Source of the DNA: Kalaharituber pfeilii
Taxonomy: Eukaryota; Ascomycota; Pezizomycetes; Pezizales; Pezizaceae
NCBI GenBank assembly: GCA_015179045.1
Contig: WHUZ01000072.1
Span: forward strand, 62,001-126,000
Reading direction: 5' to 3'
Length of the DNA: 64,000 nucleotides
Made by a program: the position numbers and the translations under genes. This document shows positions 1 through 14,029 of this stretch, piece by piece. The first letter of the stretch is position 1; every line of letters starts with the position of its first letter. The notes beneath the pieces were generated by a model. That model ran no database searches, was not told the origin of the DNA, and saw only the letters and a list, made by a program, of their open reading frames with translations.

Positions 1-3000
1 TCCTTCAGAAGATATAGGATTCTGATTTTCGAATATGTGTTTGTTGTGAAATAAAAATATCTACTCTTCTACGTCCTGTCCGATTCCAATTCACGTCGGC
101 CGGGATGTTATCGGAGTTTAGTGTAGTTTTTATCTGACCGCCGTTGCACAGTTTCAAGTTTTACTGGCTCGTACGAAACGGCACTATTACACTTGGATTT
201 GTTTGGTTGTCCTGAAAACCAGTGGGGCGTCGTGCCAACCAGATTAGCCATCCGTACTGGCTCTCAACAATTCAGCTCAAGTCGAGGAAAGGTTCAACGC
301 TGGATTAGCAGCGCAGCAAGCTCCTCATTCATTTCCTGAATGGCCAGCGCATTTGAGCCTGACTCACCGTTCTATTGCTACTGGACAGGCTAGAAGAATC
401 AGTAATCCCACTGCGTACCGCCCAAGAAATGCTTCAGGTTTATAGAGAACGAATTATGCACGTACATGTTTTGTCTACCTACAACGTTAATATGTAATTA
501 GAATAGCGGCATTCAGATTAGGCTGTCCCCATATAAAATGGAATCCGGCGGACAAACCAGTTTATCCGGTCTGTAGTCTGTTTACCCTCTTGTGAAAATC
601 AGATTTTTTTGTCAAATCAGAAACCAGTATTGGGTCCAAAAATCCACCAGAATATATGCATGCCCGGTCCTGAATACTAGCGGTATTCAGATTAGAAACC
701 TCCGGAGAGGACTGGATTCCCGACAGAACTGCACTTCCCGCCAGAATGCAGTGGTATAGAGTAGTGGAGCTGATTCTGGTATGTGATTTGATATATGACC
801 GCATGAGTGCGTGAATGAATTTAATGGGTGACTGGGTGGATATCCCTCAAGCAATAACGCCTGGGTACGAGGTTAAAATGAGCCATGGGCGGTAAATAAG
901 TTATGAGAATAGGTAGCAGAATAAGATTTATGGATCATTATTTTCCTCTGTGCAGAATATTCAAAAGGCTGGAATACAATATATAAGTATCTTCTTAAGG
1001 TCTCTTTCGTATATGCCCTTTCCTAAGTCTATAGTATTCCTGGAACGAGAACAATTGCATTCAGCTGTGTCAAATCTTTTCACTTACAATCTCATTAGTG
1101 AATCTTTCTCTCAGACCAAGTGGCCAGCTTTCCATATATATATCCTTCACCCGAGCGAGCCTCTATAAAGGACCTCTTTCCTGTCCGCGTACAAGAAACA
1201 CAGTTTCTGAGAATATTCATGCATATGAGCATTTTAGAGAAGTTAGAGCCGCCATTCAGGGCAAAAATACGAGTTCCTATACGTATGCAGTTGGAGTACT
1301 ACAATCTGACGGTACTTCTCGACCTCAATACCACAAGGTTGCAGAAGAAACTGAAGGTGAAGACGAAATTGCAGGAACTGTAGCACCGGCACGAGTTCTT
1401 CCAACTGCTCTTTCGATTTTCCATACTGGCCGGGCATTCAAGAGCTCATGCTGAAACCAACTCCACACAAGTTGCATCCAATATCACTTCTGCCGCAACT
1501 TGAGAAGGCTGTAGAAAACCCAGACTCCATCCGGCAAGCGCCCAACCGGCTAGAGCTTCAAACGCCGCAACACACTAGCGTAATGTAGCACGATATTCCG
1601 GTATGTTTTAATTAACTGAGTGCCCCAGGAAATATTCCGAAAGATGCCCGTTCTCCATGGGGTCTCTCTCGCATTATTGATGTTATTGATGTCACTATAA
1701 TGCTGGTTTATGGACAACACTATATATAATGTCCAGGGATTGCAAGACCGAAGTACTGCACCAGACTTATCTTCATCTGGTGGGCTGCTGGGTCGCGAGT
1801 GTTGCCATTATGATTGTGTTATTTTTATGCGTCCGCTTTCACCCAGCGGTTTACAGATGGCTGCAAAAATATATCATTACTGCATAATGCAAGGAAATGG
1901 ACTAATGGACTGCTGGCCTGTCTGTGACAAACAGCAATTTAGGTAGTTCCGTTAATAACTCTCTGACAATGTGGACATCATGATTTTCTCAGGCTCGATG
2001 AGTATTAAGCTCAGTACAAGCCCCTCCACTCACAGTGATGTGAGGTATGAGTTACACCACAATAGTTTCACAGGGTGAAAGCTAAAGATGGAACAATGAT
2101 AAGGTGCCTCAATTTTGAGAACCTGAAAGAAACATTCACTGAAGGCGCTATCCAGCAGCTCTATGAGGACGTCGGCCTCAGGTATGGCGGGACAATATAT
2201 GTTCAACTTATTCAATCGTTTTCCTCCCTTCATTCTTTCTTCTTTCTTTTCCTTTTTTTCCGAATGTTCGCCAGCGCTCGACGGAGTGCCACAAGGTGCT
2301 CTACTGGTTGTCACTATGAATATAGAGCCGCCTCGGCAAAAAGCAGATTTCATGCAAGCTCTCACTTGATGGGCGTTGGCGTAATTTGAGGTTGGGAACT
2401 ACCCTTTCGGGAAAGTATCTCAGCGGGACTAGTCCGGTGACGGTATAGGTGCTGCACTACTATGCACAGTTTCTGAGTTACGTTTAGTTCCCATTGTGCA
2501 CTCGCAGAAAAACGACAAACAGACGCACTCCGTCAGCAAGAATAAATAAATGAACTTGATAACAAGCGCTTCGGTCTAGCAAGAGCGATCTAGTGGGCAC
2601 TAGTGTGTGAAGAATTCAAAAATTTCCCAAAGTGGAGCTTTTCTTTTATAAGACTAGTTTTAAGAAGTATTGCTGAATTTTCAAGAAGTTGAACCCCATA
2701 TACATCAACTCGTAACAACAGAAAACCCTGAATATCATAATGTATCTCCGTACGTTTCTCTATTAGTAACCTCGCCAACATGCCCCCACGAAGACTTCAG
2801 ATTTTTGTGAGTAATCAATGTTTTTATGTACATAGTCATACATCCCGATAATAGTCAGAAATTCTCTTCACTAGTCTTTGTCCCAAAACTTCTTCCGTAT
2901 CCGGTGTTGTCCGGTATTGCCCAGTAGGCCTTTGCTGTGGGCAAGAAACAAATTGGCAGAGATCCATGGTATAGCTAGAGATTCGCTATATTAAGTTCCG

Positions 3001-3646
3001 GTTTGCCTGTGTTCGTACTGTGCTAAAGCATAGAGGCATGAGACCAAGTCAATACCGGTTACTCGTAACTTCATTTCAAGGTACCATGTAAACACACCAT
3101 CATCTTCACAATACATACCAAACATTAAACACAAAGCATGCATACAAACACACGCGCGCTTTATACCCACTACTGTATTTATCCCATTCGATCTTTTTTA
3201 TTTTTATATATAGACCAAATAACTCCGACCGCACGCAATCAAATCGATATCCCCCAGCCTTTGTACCCATTGAAAAAAAAAAATTCCTTTTTTTTTTTTT
3301 TTTAACCCAAATTTCGTCCACTCTAAGTCCAGCTAAACAATTCCAACCACATAGAATTACAATAAACATTTTCACAATCTGGTTGGTGTTTTTTCGTGGG
3401 AGGGTAAACGTGAAAGGAAAAAAGCGGTAAACCAGATTAAAAAAAGGCAACTGTCATAACTTCGTGATTACAAATGACATAGGCGTAGATACAGATGAAA
3501 AAGAAATAATAAAGGAAAAAACAAAACAAAAAACATTATACTTGAAGAACAGAAAAAATTAGCTAGAAGGGAATAACCAAGATACAGACAAAGATGGCTC
3601 TTCTCCAGTGCACACAGGTAGTACCTCAACAACCAAAGTGTCTCCT
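1..3646. other. Gene-free left flank
   Basis: I see no supportable gene here. Open frames are all short (at most about 120 codons), lie on both strands, and carry no recognisable motif or convincing splice pattern. The sequence is AT-rich with scattered repeats; for example the 11-mer attcagattag occurs near 513 and again near 684. An A-run followed by a T-run near 3270-3303 could form a hairpin and lies about 350 nt beyond the stop of the KH-protein gene, so it may belong to its 3' flank. The region could be degraded transposon or plain intergenic DNA. Confidence 0.5.
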
Positions 3647-6600
3647 CTAATCCCTTCTCCGCCTCCTTTCCCCAAAACTATTCTGTCCCTCACCTGCCTC
3701 CTTGACCAAGTTCACAATGATACTCTTCGCCTTCTCCAAACCCTCCTCACTACCCCACATCACAATCGCATCCCCGTCGCCTCTCTCCTTCGGAATCGTA
3801 ATCCTGCACCCCGTCTCCGCCCGAATTTTATTCACCTGGCTTCCATTCGGCCCCACCACGTACCTGTACTTACTCGGATCCGGCAACGTGAGATACCCGA
3901 CATGCGTCTGGGTTTGTACGTGGGCGATCTGCTGAGTGATGAGGTCTTTGGCCTTGGCGACATTATCTGGCGGCCCGCGGAGAACCCAAGGGATGGTCCC
4001 GGTCTCGTCAGAGGGGGTGTTTTCGACGACTTGCCATTGCGCTGCGACAGTCTCGTCCTCATCCTCGTCAGGGTCGGTGATGAGGGGATGTGATCCGCCG
4101 GTAGGTCTGGGGGCGGTAGTGGGCTTGGGAGGAAATTGGTTTCCGTTGTGGTCGACGGTCACGCGGAGTTCATTGCGTAGCTTCCTGATGAAAAGCCCGC
4201 CATCGGCAACGGAGTGGTGCAGACTACGCGGGACCTCGACAGTCTTGCCCTCAGTCTCCTTTGTAAGCTCAGTTATGTGCGCTTTGGCTGCTTCCACGTC
4301 CGCAGGGAGACCGGTAATGGTGACACCTGTACCGTTTGAATTTTGTCGTGGAATATCAATCGAGACCTTGAACTTGGCCTCCAATTCCTGTCTTATTGCT
4401 CCCCCACGACCGATAAGCATCGCATGCTTCTCAGGAGCCACATCAACGACATCCTGGATTTGGTTGTTCTTCTCTTCTACAATCTTGTTTATTGCCTCAA
4501 CAATCTTCTCGACGACAGCTTTATTACCTTCAATCTTGATGATGTTGTCGTTTGAATCTGCATTAGGGAAGCGCACCATCCGAGCTTGCGAACTACGGTC
4601 TTTGGGCCCCCCTGCCTGCTCCACGATCTCGCGGAGGGTAGCGCCACTGGTGCCAATGAGGGCCCGGTGGTACTTCTTGTCCACTGTGATCTTCTGGACA
4701 GTAAGCTGATCGAGCTCATTGACAATCTTGCTCAGATCCTTCTTTGCAGTGGTCACAGCCTCCTTAGTACCTTTGATCCTTATCTCCAATATTGATTCCG
4801 GAGGCTGATCCGCATCATTCGGTACGTCAATTTTCGCCTCGGACTCCTCCCTGATCCTCTTGAACTCTTTACCATATGTCGTAAATAAGCCCTTCACGTT
4901 CTTAGCTGCGATGCTCAAAGTGACAACCTGTCCATGCTCAATCTCGTACTTGAGCAATTCCTCAATTTCGCTTCTTGCCTCCGCGCATCCTTTCTTTCCA
5001 CCCTTAATCATGACTTCGTCAGGCGCGAGCTGTCGGAAATTTACTGGCGCACCAGTGTCGCTTCCAGTCTCCGCAGAGTCGTCCTCCTTGGTCTTGGGGA
5101 AGTTGATCCGGACGCCATATTTCTCCTCTAAGCGACGGACAAACTTGCCTCCCTGTCCGATGATGGTCCTGTGGTGTTCTGGTGGGACCTTGATCTTTAA
5201 GGTCGTATTATCCTCGAATTGCTTAACTTGTTCGCTAAGTCTTCGTCGGGCGACTTCAGCACTGATCTTGACACCCTTGATCTCTCCCTTGCCGTCCTTT
5301 AAGTTGATGTTGACTCCGAGCTCGTCCCCGAGCTTGTTGACGTTTGCGCCCTTGGATCCAATCAACTGAGCGGAGAGATGAGCAGGATACTCGAAGGGGA
5401 TTGTGTGCTCTTTGCCAGGGTCATCACTGTCCTTGGACTCTTCGGCCCAGTTGTTGATCCTTCTTGCCGATGCCTTGACGTCTGCGGATGGGCCGCGGAT
5501 CTTAATCACAACCTCACCTTGGCCGTCACCTTCAGACTTCTGGGTGACATCGAAGCTAACATTGCCTTGAGAGAGAGCCCTCAAGGTTGTCCCGCCCTGA
5601 AGGACACTGTAAAACCTATGAAGCAGTTAGCATCAGTAATCGCTCTTACGTCTCAGGGCTGGTGACATACTTTGCATCCAAAGTAACAGTTTCCGAGATG
5701 ATATCACCAATTTCCTTGACCTGCGATTCCAACAACTCCTTGACTTCAGCAACCTTTTGCTGTATCTCCGCAATTGGGATATCTTCTCCTTCCCACACCA
5801 AAAAAACCTCATCACCGTACTCCTTCTGCTCGCCAATTAGCACTTGAATCTTATACTTATCATATATCTGCTTTAACCCCTTTTGGTCCCACCCAATGAT
5901 GGTCGGGTGGCAAAGTGGATCAATGTTTGTTGAGGCAATCGTCCCTGGAATATAGCTGTTAACCAGGCTCCTGAATTTATCCTCGGCGGCTTTAAGCGAC
6001 TCTTCCGATTTTGCAACAATGTCAATAGAGACTGGATTTTTTAGGGACTCGGGCAAGAGGAATTTGGCCATTGTCTCATATTCAGGTGCTTGGAGAGCAT
6101 GTGTTTTTTTCCATAGGCGTACAAGCGCTCTAGCATGAGCCTCACCGCCGATTGGGGATGTGGGGTGAGCCTTGTAGATTTGCAAGGAAAGCAAGTGGTA
6201 AGAGCGGTAAATGCTCATCGTCTTGTTAACACCGTCGCCAATGCGAGCAGCAGGTCCCAGAATCGTAGCGCTGCTATCCTGAATATCAGGAGCTGGGAGA
6301 ACAACAGTGCACCCGGTGGCCTCCAAAATGTCATGAATGTTCTTGCCGCGGTCACCAGCGATGAATTGATGACAGTTCTTAGGAATATCAATCTGGAGTT
6401 GCGTGAATTCTTTGAATTCATTAACAAGCTTCTCGATTGTTTCCCTCGCCTGGTTGGCTGCAACCTTCTCACCCTTGATGGTGATAGGGTCGCCAGGCTC
6501 ATTAAGCTGCTCTTTGCGGTTGATGTAGAAAAATTCTGGAACAGTGATAAGAATGTCCTTGCCCTCTTGGAGCTCGTTGATGGTCTTGAAGTGAGGACCA

Positions 6601-7657
6601 GCGATAAAGGGGTAGAATTTGCCTTGGATGTGGGTAATGCGCAGAATGGTATGTGCGGTCTAAAGAGAATTCCATCAGTAAATCTTATTAGTATGATACA
6701 TCGGCTCGAAAATATACCTTTTCAGCCACTATTTGATTAATACTGCGCCTGGCCAAGTCAATCCCTTCCCTATCACCTTCGACAGTGATATCAATGGTAG
6801 TTCCGTCATCCTCAAAGAGCGGAGCTTCGCCCTCTGCCATCTTGGGAATATTGATTTTGGTGTAGGTTTCCAATTGAATTCTTTTAATGGTGCCACCGCC
6901 TCTGCCAATGATGTGCGGGCGGACCGAAGTAGGGATAGTGATTGCAGCGGATCTCTAAACATCATGTTAAGATACACAAGTATATGCAGTTAATCGAACA
7001 TACCTTTGGGCAGATCTCCTTCAACAATTCCCTTCTAGCTTGCGCAACATTGGCGCGAACACCCTTGATGATGATAACTGTAACACCGGCGGCAGTCGTG
7101 CTCATCTGCATTCTGGTCCCAGTCTTCTTCTCAATGTCCTTTCCGATATCCGCCATGGGCTTCTTCAATTGAGACTTTGGAATCTTTTCATGGTCCTGGA
7201 GCTCCACGGTAGACGCAATCTCAGTTTTGATTTGACCTGTTTGCCTGAAGACTGGTGCGGAACGGCCATTAATTGGAGTGCCATTGGCAGGAGCAGTAAT
7301 GATAGACGACTTCGCTCCCCAAGTGCGAGCAACAACCGGTTTTACGGGGCCACCGAGTGCCGGGAACGCCTCAAAAGAGGTGATATCCAGAACATCTGCC
7401 TTTGTAGCCTTCTTCGTAGCAGCCCACGGAGCAGCAGAGTTGACGGGTTCAGTATCGGTTGTGTTTTGACCAGTAGACTTGGTGGTAACAGCCTCGGCCT
7501 CGGCCTTCTCATGCGCTTCCATAAGCTGCGCAGCAGTCAATGGAGCCGAGTCGGAGGTAACAGCGAGGATATCAACGGAGGCGGGCGCAGAAGCATCAAC
7601 CCCAACGACAGCTTCTGGAGCAGTGGCGGGGACAGTGTTAGCGTTATCGTGTTCCAT
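3647..7657 (-). CDS. SCP160: Multi-KH-domain RNA-binding protein, Scp160/vigilin family
   Basis: Four exons, complement(3647..5615, 5671..6659, 6718..6954, 7004..7657), join into a 1,282-residue frame, close to yeast Scp160 and animal vigilin. The family binds mRNA on polysomes at the ER and affects translation. KH repeats run through the whole protein after a low-complexity N-terminus of about 130 residues. Intact or near-intact GXXG loops include IIGRGGGTIKRI, LIGSKGANVNKL, IIGQGGKFVRRL, LIGTSGATLREI, LIGRGGAIRQEL and VVGPNGSQVNKI. Others have decayed loops, such as IIGWDQKGLKQIY and VADGGLFIRKL, which is usual in this family. The C-terminus is a basic tail, RRRRRD. The start is the first Met of exon 1, MEHDNANTV; an upstream in-frame extension lacks conservation-like character. 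Donors are GTATGT or GTATAT and acceptors are TAG. No other gene lies within 1.7 kb of the start. Confidence 0.95.
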
Positions 7658-9440
7658 TTTTGCTGAGGGTTTCAGTACGGCCTTTTGACGACGACGGAGG
7701 AAGATCGGGGGCAATTGAGAGTCGGTTAACTCTCCTACTTCAGAGAAATTGAAGAGTTGAATTATGTTTATGGAGAGAAAGGAAGAGAGCGGAGGGGGCT
7801 CTGGGGAGGGCGAGCTATGTGTCAATTGGCAAGGCGGCGGGCTAGTTGCCAGGTAACTACTAAGTCCGGGTGTAGACACCCAGCTCGTCGGTGTCGGAGG
7901 CGTTGCAGGGGTCGCGCTAGGTGAGTGCAAGGTGTCAAGATGCAAAGTTTTGTGTGTCTTACTTGGTCTCTTCGGAGAGAGCAAGAAGGTTAAAAAACTA
8001 GGTTCAGGTATGGCTGTTGAACGGGAGTCTGTGGCGAACCACCGGGTCTTAACTCTTATATGATACCGCTTCTACGTATAAGGTTGGCGAGCTTCATCTC
8101 TGTAGGAGTTTATAACGGCAGCCGTCTAACTGGTGAAAGGCGGAGCTTGTTTGAGAAATATTAAGCTTCCATCTTTGCTCTTCTTTTCCTTTTTCTCCTA
8201 CTGTTTATCGTATTTTCTCTATTTACATCTCGACTGGCGCATTTCCGCTGTGCTGATTAGTTCATTTCCCCCGATATTGCCATCCCGTCCCATCTATCCA
8301 TCGCAACCGAAGCACTACACTCGACCCGAACCAGGAAACTTCGCGGCCGCATGGGCATACATAATCCCGGTAAAATATTATTAAATATATACCGACCTGC
8401 AGAGGCACAAACGCTGCGTAACCCAATGTGAAATCTCGACCAAATAAACTTTTTTCTTCATGAAAAGGGATCAATTAGTTGACGATCAAGCCCTCGCCAC
8501 CACCACAAAACAAACACAAACTCGAGGATTAAATTTCGATCTCTGGCACGAAATAAACAATTTTTTTACCTGCTCTCATACCGTATTAGAAACAAAAAAG
8601 GCAAGTAGCAAAAACGGTACAAGGAACTCATCACAAACTTGAAAGAAGCGAATGTTACCCTCCCTCAGAAACATAGTATCCGGATCCCCTCCCCAATTCT
8701 ATCAGCACAATAACCTTAAATTCCTTTAAACTTCTCGCGCCTCAAATCACTAACCGTTATGTCATCTCCCACATTTCCCAATACAGAATGCTAAACAGAA
8801 ACAAATAAATTTTTGGCAAGTGGCTTGACGAGAGACTGCAAATGGAGCTCGCTAGCACCCTCACCACTTGCTTGGAAAATAAAACAACTAGGTATAATCC
8901 GTGTACTTAGAAGCAATGAAAACCTATACAGAAAAGCAGGTGTTACAACCTTGTAGGGTTCTTGTAAACAGAGATTAGACAGTAGAGAATGACAATTCTG
9001 CTCAACTCCCTATTTCAACATCAAAAGAATGAAGCAAATGAGATCGCCGGGCAACTATATAAACCAAAATGTAAGAAACCATTTGAAGACAATGTGCAAA
9101 TTCGAATAAGCGCCGGACTATCAAAACTAAAGAAGCAAAAACGTAGAAAGAAGTATGGAGAAAGAAAGGTTAATGAAGTATTCTCTTATGCTACAAAGCT
9201 AGAAAAAAAAAAAAAAAAAGAGGGGGAAGAAGAAAGAAGGGGAATAGGAAAAAGCACAACCGTGTTCATTGGTTGCCATAGCAGTTAAGTACGCTCAATG
9301 ACGAACAAAACGTAACGGAATCACAACATCTGACAATACCAAGGATTTTTGTTCCTTGTTCTGAGTTAGGGAATATGCTAGTCTGGTAGAATATGCAGAC
9401 AAAGAAGACAAGTTTGTAACGCTGCTGGTAAATTTCAATG
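7658..9440. other. Intergenic, 5' flank of the KH-protein gene
   Basis: This lies between the start of the KH-protein gene and the stop of DBF4. It holds only short open frames. The part next to the KH gene (about 7660-8000) should carry its promoter and 5' UTR. An 18-A run occurs near 9204-9222. I see no gene here. Confidence 0.5.
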
Positions 9441-11826
9441 TCAGGTTTGCTTTAATGGTCTTGCAAGCATACTCAGTAACCCATCCAACTCTTTGAAATT
9501 TGCGTCATTAACTGCAAATTTCCGATGCCGTCTTGATACCGTATGCTATATTTCAGATACAGGAATTAGTGCTCGCTCTATAACAAATCAGGAAGGAAAT
9601 ATTGCGAAGATTACCTCATCAAAATCGTCAAACCTCTCTCTGCAGTTTTCACAGTATCCAGGCTTCAGCTCTTTCTTAACGGCCGGAGCGGACTTTCTTG
9701 CTGCCTTATTTTTGATTGCTGAAGGATCGACATCTTCAAAAATCTTCACTGGTTTTCCATGAACCTCACGTGATTCCTTTCGGAGCGCCGTGGCTGGCCC
9801 TGCTTTCCCGGCAGCTAATGCGGCAAGATTGTTGACCCGAGATGTCAGAGGTATGGGCGGCTTTTTGGTGCCCTCAATTACGTTTCCAGCCACCTTCCTT
9901 TTGAGCTCCAACATATCCTTGCTCATTGCTGTTTTGGTCCCGGGTATATCCACATGCGAAGACACCATTTGAGATCGAATAGCTGAGGTTATGTTAGATG
10001 GTTGAAGCCCTGAAGCTGCTGGTTCATATGCGTATTTCGGATTTGGCACATTATGACCTGTCCCTGCTTTATTTGTCGAGGTGAAAGCCATTTCATTACT
10101 GATACGCTTTGCTGGCACCACTGGCGGAACATTGAACAGTCTTGTTGCAGTGTTTGGCTGCGCCCGTTGAGTGGCTAATGGTGCACGGCCATAGTTCAGA
10201 CGACTATCTTGCGGATTCAACTCTTCCAACGACTTGGTAGCTCTAGCACGTTGGGGTGGTGCGGGAGGCTGCATTTTGGCAGCTGCACGCAACCGAGCCT
10301 CTTCCTCCTCTTGTGCCCTTTTCCGTTCTAAAAGCCTCTCCTGTTCTCTGGCTTCTTCCCTCTCTCGCTCCTTCTCTTTGATTGCAGCAACCTCATCAAT
10401 GAATGGACACTTCCCTGAAGATGTACTTCGAAATTGCGGCCATGTACCATCCTCCCTTTTCGCAGGTTTGTCGTATTCTCTAACCATAATTGGTCGATGC
10501 GTTGCTTTCATATCCTTGACCATAACGAAGTATCCTGTAAAATAAACCATGTCTTTTGATAAGGCATCTGGGTCTCTGTCTGAAGGACCGTGGACACGTT
10601 CATTGTGAAGTATTTGTTGAAGTTTAGTATCAGCCGGTGCAGCCTTTTGAGCCACATCATGGTCACGAGGCTGCATCAGTTGCTGAATGGCATCTTCATC
10701 TAAGTCTACCATAGCATTCAGCATTCGCTGGAGCTTCTCAAGTGCCCATATTTTAATTCCCCATTCCCGGGCTTTAAGTAAAATTTGACTGACACCTGGC
10801 TGCGCTTTACGGGAATCTGCCTCACGCGACTCCTCGTATGAGATACTGAAATCATTACTGTGATTAGTTAGGCAACCTGAAATCAAACGAGAAACACATA
10901 CACTCTACCATCTACCCTGCTCAATGTGCTGAATTTCTTCACCCCTGATGGTGCCTTGAAAGTAAACTCAGCTTTGGCGTGGGTTTGTCCATTAAACGTC
11001 CCAACTTTGTCCAGGAGTGTCGAAGGATTTCCATTTCGAGATTGCTGCTGCGAACTATGCTGAGACTGAGAAGCAGATGTTCGCTGCGACTGCTGAGAGC
11101 TTTGACGACCTTGGGACTGTGTACTAGACTTTGTAGCGACGTTTTCCGGAGGGATGGGTCTTGTAGTGATCACGTGGGTCACAGCATTGGAGAAGAACTT
11201 CTCAACATGCTAACCAGAATATAACGCGTTAGTTTGACAGTTTCTACCATATCACCAAACTTCAATGAGCAACTTACCGCACCAAGATTCAGAACCTGCC
11301 GCTGATATTTTAAAGCAGCATCTTCTGGTAGACTTTCAAAGTAAAATGTGAATGTTGGAAACACTTTCCGATAATGCTCTTGCCATGCCCTTATTTTCTC
11401 AATACTTTCCGCAGCAGCGGCATGAGAGGTCTTTGCATTATTCTCGGCTGCAGCCGTCAATTCGGCACTTGTTTTCCGCTGTAGCTGCTGTGCTCCGATA
11501 GTGTGTAAAGCATTTGCTCCAACAGTGCGGGTGCGGTTCGTCGATTTTCTTGGTGGCATGACCTTTGGATCTGCTCGATTCCGAACTGGGGTTCGTAATA
11601 TCGGCGCCGGTTGAGAAGATGGAGCCTCCACATTCTGCTTCTTTATCGGCGGCTGCTGCGTATAAGTGCTTTCACGCTGGGTGATACTCTGGGACCGGGA
11701 ACGCTTCGCTGCTGGCACGGCAGTGCCATGGAAGTTCGAGTTTGCAGCATTCGAGAGAGTTCCTAGAGGAACCCGTCGACTAGTCATTGCGGCCGGTGAT
11801 GGTGGAGGAGCCACGACAGATGCCAT
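9441..11826 (-). CDS. DBF4: Dbf4/Dfp1, regulatory subunit of the Cdc7 (Hsk1) kinase
   Basis: Four exons, complement(9441..9545, 9615..10845, 10902..11209, 11278..11826), give 730 residues. Dbf4 binds and activates the Cdc7 kinase, which phosphorylates MCM helicase to fire replication origins. The three family motifs are visible in order. Motif N (BRCT-like) starts at the exon 2 boundary around residue 184 (HVEKFFSNAVTHVITTRP). Motif M is near residue 387 (YFTGYFVMVKDMKATHRP followed by WPQFRSTSSGKCPF). Motif C is the Dbf4 zinc finger, with CENC in exon 3 and its two histidines in the last exon (HTVSRRHRKFA), so the finger is split by an intron. A glutamate/arginine-rich coiled-coil-like stretch follows motif M. 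An exon 3 read-through would lose the histidines, so the short last exon is needed for function. The start is MASVVAPPP. Confidence 0.95.
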
Positions 11827-14029
11827 ATGCACCAAACGCGATCAGGAGAGCGAATGCCGGATAGCAAGAGGTAAGATGAACTCAAGAGCGTGACGTTGGT
11901 AGCAGTGTTGCTCGACCACGCATTTCACCTAAAGGGCACAATGGTCAGTCAGTCGGTCGGCTAGTGGTGTAGGTGGCCGTATGTTGCGCCCGCGACGTGT
12001 ATAAAGGGTCTGAAAATGTCGGCAAGGAGAGCGGGGGTTTGGTGTGTGTGTGTAGTTGTGAGGTAGAAAGGACGTGGGAAAAGCGGCCAGGATGTGGCAG
12101 CGATTGGCTGAGGCGGGGGGGGGGGGTGGTTGTGGGTGCGAAGTCGAGAGTTTGCGAGCAGGGAGCGGAAAGACGGACCTAGAATATGGGGCGCTGCCGA
12201 ATACGGATGCAAATCGATAATGGAACCGCAGTCGGCTGCCGAGACACTGTAGACGCTGACGTCTCGGTCTGTCTTGCTTGCTCTCCTGTGCGTCCGGCGG
12301 GCTGGGAAGAAGGCAATTGCGGGCGGCCGTGGCAGATTCCTCGGTGTCTGACTACTTGTGCGCAGAACGGTGCTTCGAAGAGAGGGTTTTAACAGGACTG
12401 GGTGCTATGGAAAAAGGCCTGGCTTTAATCATAACAAACGGTCTCCTGCGCAGGAGGATACTATTGGCAGCACGCTGCTGGACAAGGGCATTGTGTCGTT
12501 TCAGTGCTGCACTCGAGCACAAGGGATGCACGTAAACGAGCAGAGGTGCCATGGCTGGCTAAGCCAGTAATGTGAGGGCGAGATCATGCAAAGCAGTACA
12601 AATTTGGGCTGATTTCATCATATTCAGAACCCCACACCAAAAAACGCCTGGTCACGTGATGGAATGGAGAAACACCACACACACGCAATAAAAACAAAAC
12701 AAATGCCCGATAAGGCAACAGTGGAGGGCTTGGCGGTGATCTCGCAAGCTCCACCCCACATCAATCTTGATATCTCTTTGTTAATGAATAGTGGGGAAGG
12801 CGACCACGAAACTTGTTTCAAGATTTCGTTGTTTCGGGTTTCGTTTCATTCTCTTAATGACGGTAAACTATGATTGAAACGAGTCTACCAATAGTAAAGA
12901 GCTTTCCTACATACCTGCGTCTTTTTAGACCGCAGGAGGTACACTACAGTTGACATCTAATGATCACCTCCTAGTGTTGGTTTAATTATCAAGTCGTTCA
13001 TGCAAGAAGGTTAATAATACAGGTAAAGAATATCCAAGGTAACCAGGAATACATAATAGAGCCCAACCGTAATCTGGTTACATGTTCTCATGTTGCAATA
13101 AGCGAATATGATTAAGCCTCATCCCAAATGATGATATCCATACTACATAGTTGAGATGAGGAAATCAGTCTCATATCGATTCCTCATTTTTTCGTTGGGT
13201 TAGGGCTGTGAAACCCCCAGGACAAATTAAAGGTCACCTGACATAGCACAATGGACTCAAGTCAGCTACTTGGACAATTTAGGTAGTCCAATTTGTCATA
13301 TTGCTTAGTATGGCAACGATACAGAGCTGCCATGACAAATAATCCAATGGCATATCGGAGCTAGGCTATCGATCGCGTTCTACCTGAGGATGTAGCTTGG
13401 CTTACACTCTCGAATACACTTCACGTCGTTCAAGTCCTCAATTGAAGGCCCTGTTTTACCTTAAAACGAGCATCAGTATGCATTGTATTTTACTCAACAG
13501 CCCACAGAAAATTTGCAGAACAAGAATGCTTCGTTGTGGAAGCGCTCGGCTTGACACCGATGCCTAGGTAACACTTGACTGGTGATTACTGATCTTTCTT
13601 TCCAGCTCCTCACGGATAGTTGGAGGTCTTTTCGATTTCCAATTGCTCTACTATTGAATGACGTTTAAGCTGGGGCTCTGCTGGTAGCACAAGCATATAC
13701 CCACCTATATCTGTGTCTGGACTTTTGTACTAATATACATAATAGCAAGGCTCAAATGGCGAGTGCACTATATAACAGGGACAAGTGTCGACAAGTATAC
13801 ATAAGTGATCAACGTCAGCCAATTATAAAAGGACTCGATGCCACATACATCAAATTCGCAATATGTATTCCCTCACAAGTGGCCGCTTAACCAACACCTA
13901 GAATATATATACCCATTCACACATATCTCCCGTCAAGGGACCGAAACCCAATCCTTCAAATCCCTAACCTTCTGAGTAAGACGATAGTGTTTATTTGATA
14001 GCTCTCAGCTTCTGCATACCAGAGGACGC
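11827..14029. other. Intergenic between divergent genes
   Basis: This separates the divergently transcribed DBF4 (-) and flavoprotein (+) genes. The first 500 bases next to DBF4 are G-rich, with a G-run near 12115-12126, and probably hold its promoter. From 12.9 to 14.0 kb the sequence is AT-rich, with short imperfect inverted repeats (for example around 13283-13350) but no coding signal. I see no gene. Confidence 0.5.

Noticed and set aside
3936..4709. 257-codon open frame opposite the KH-protein gene
   Set aside because: A shadow frame of the minus-strand coding exon with no motif of its own.
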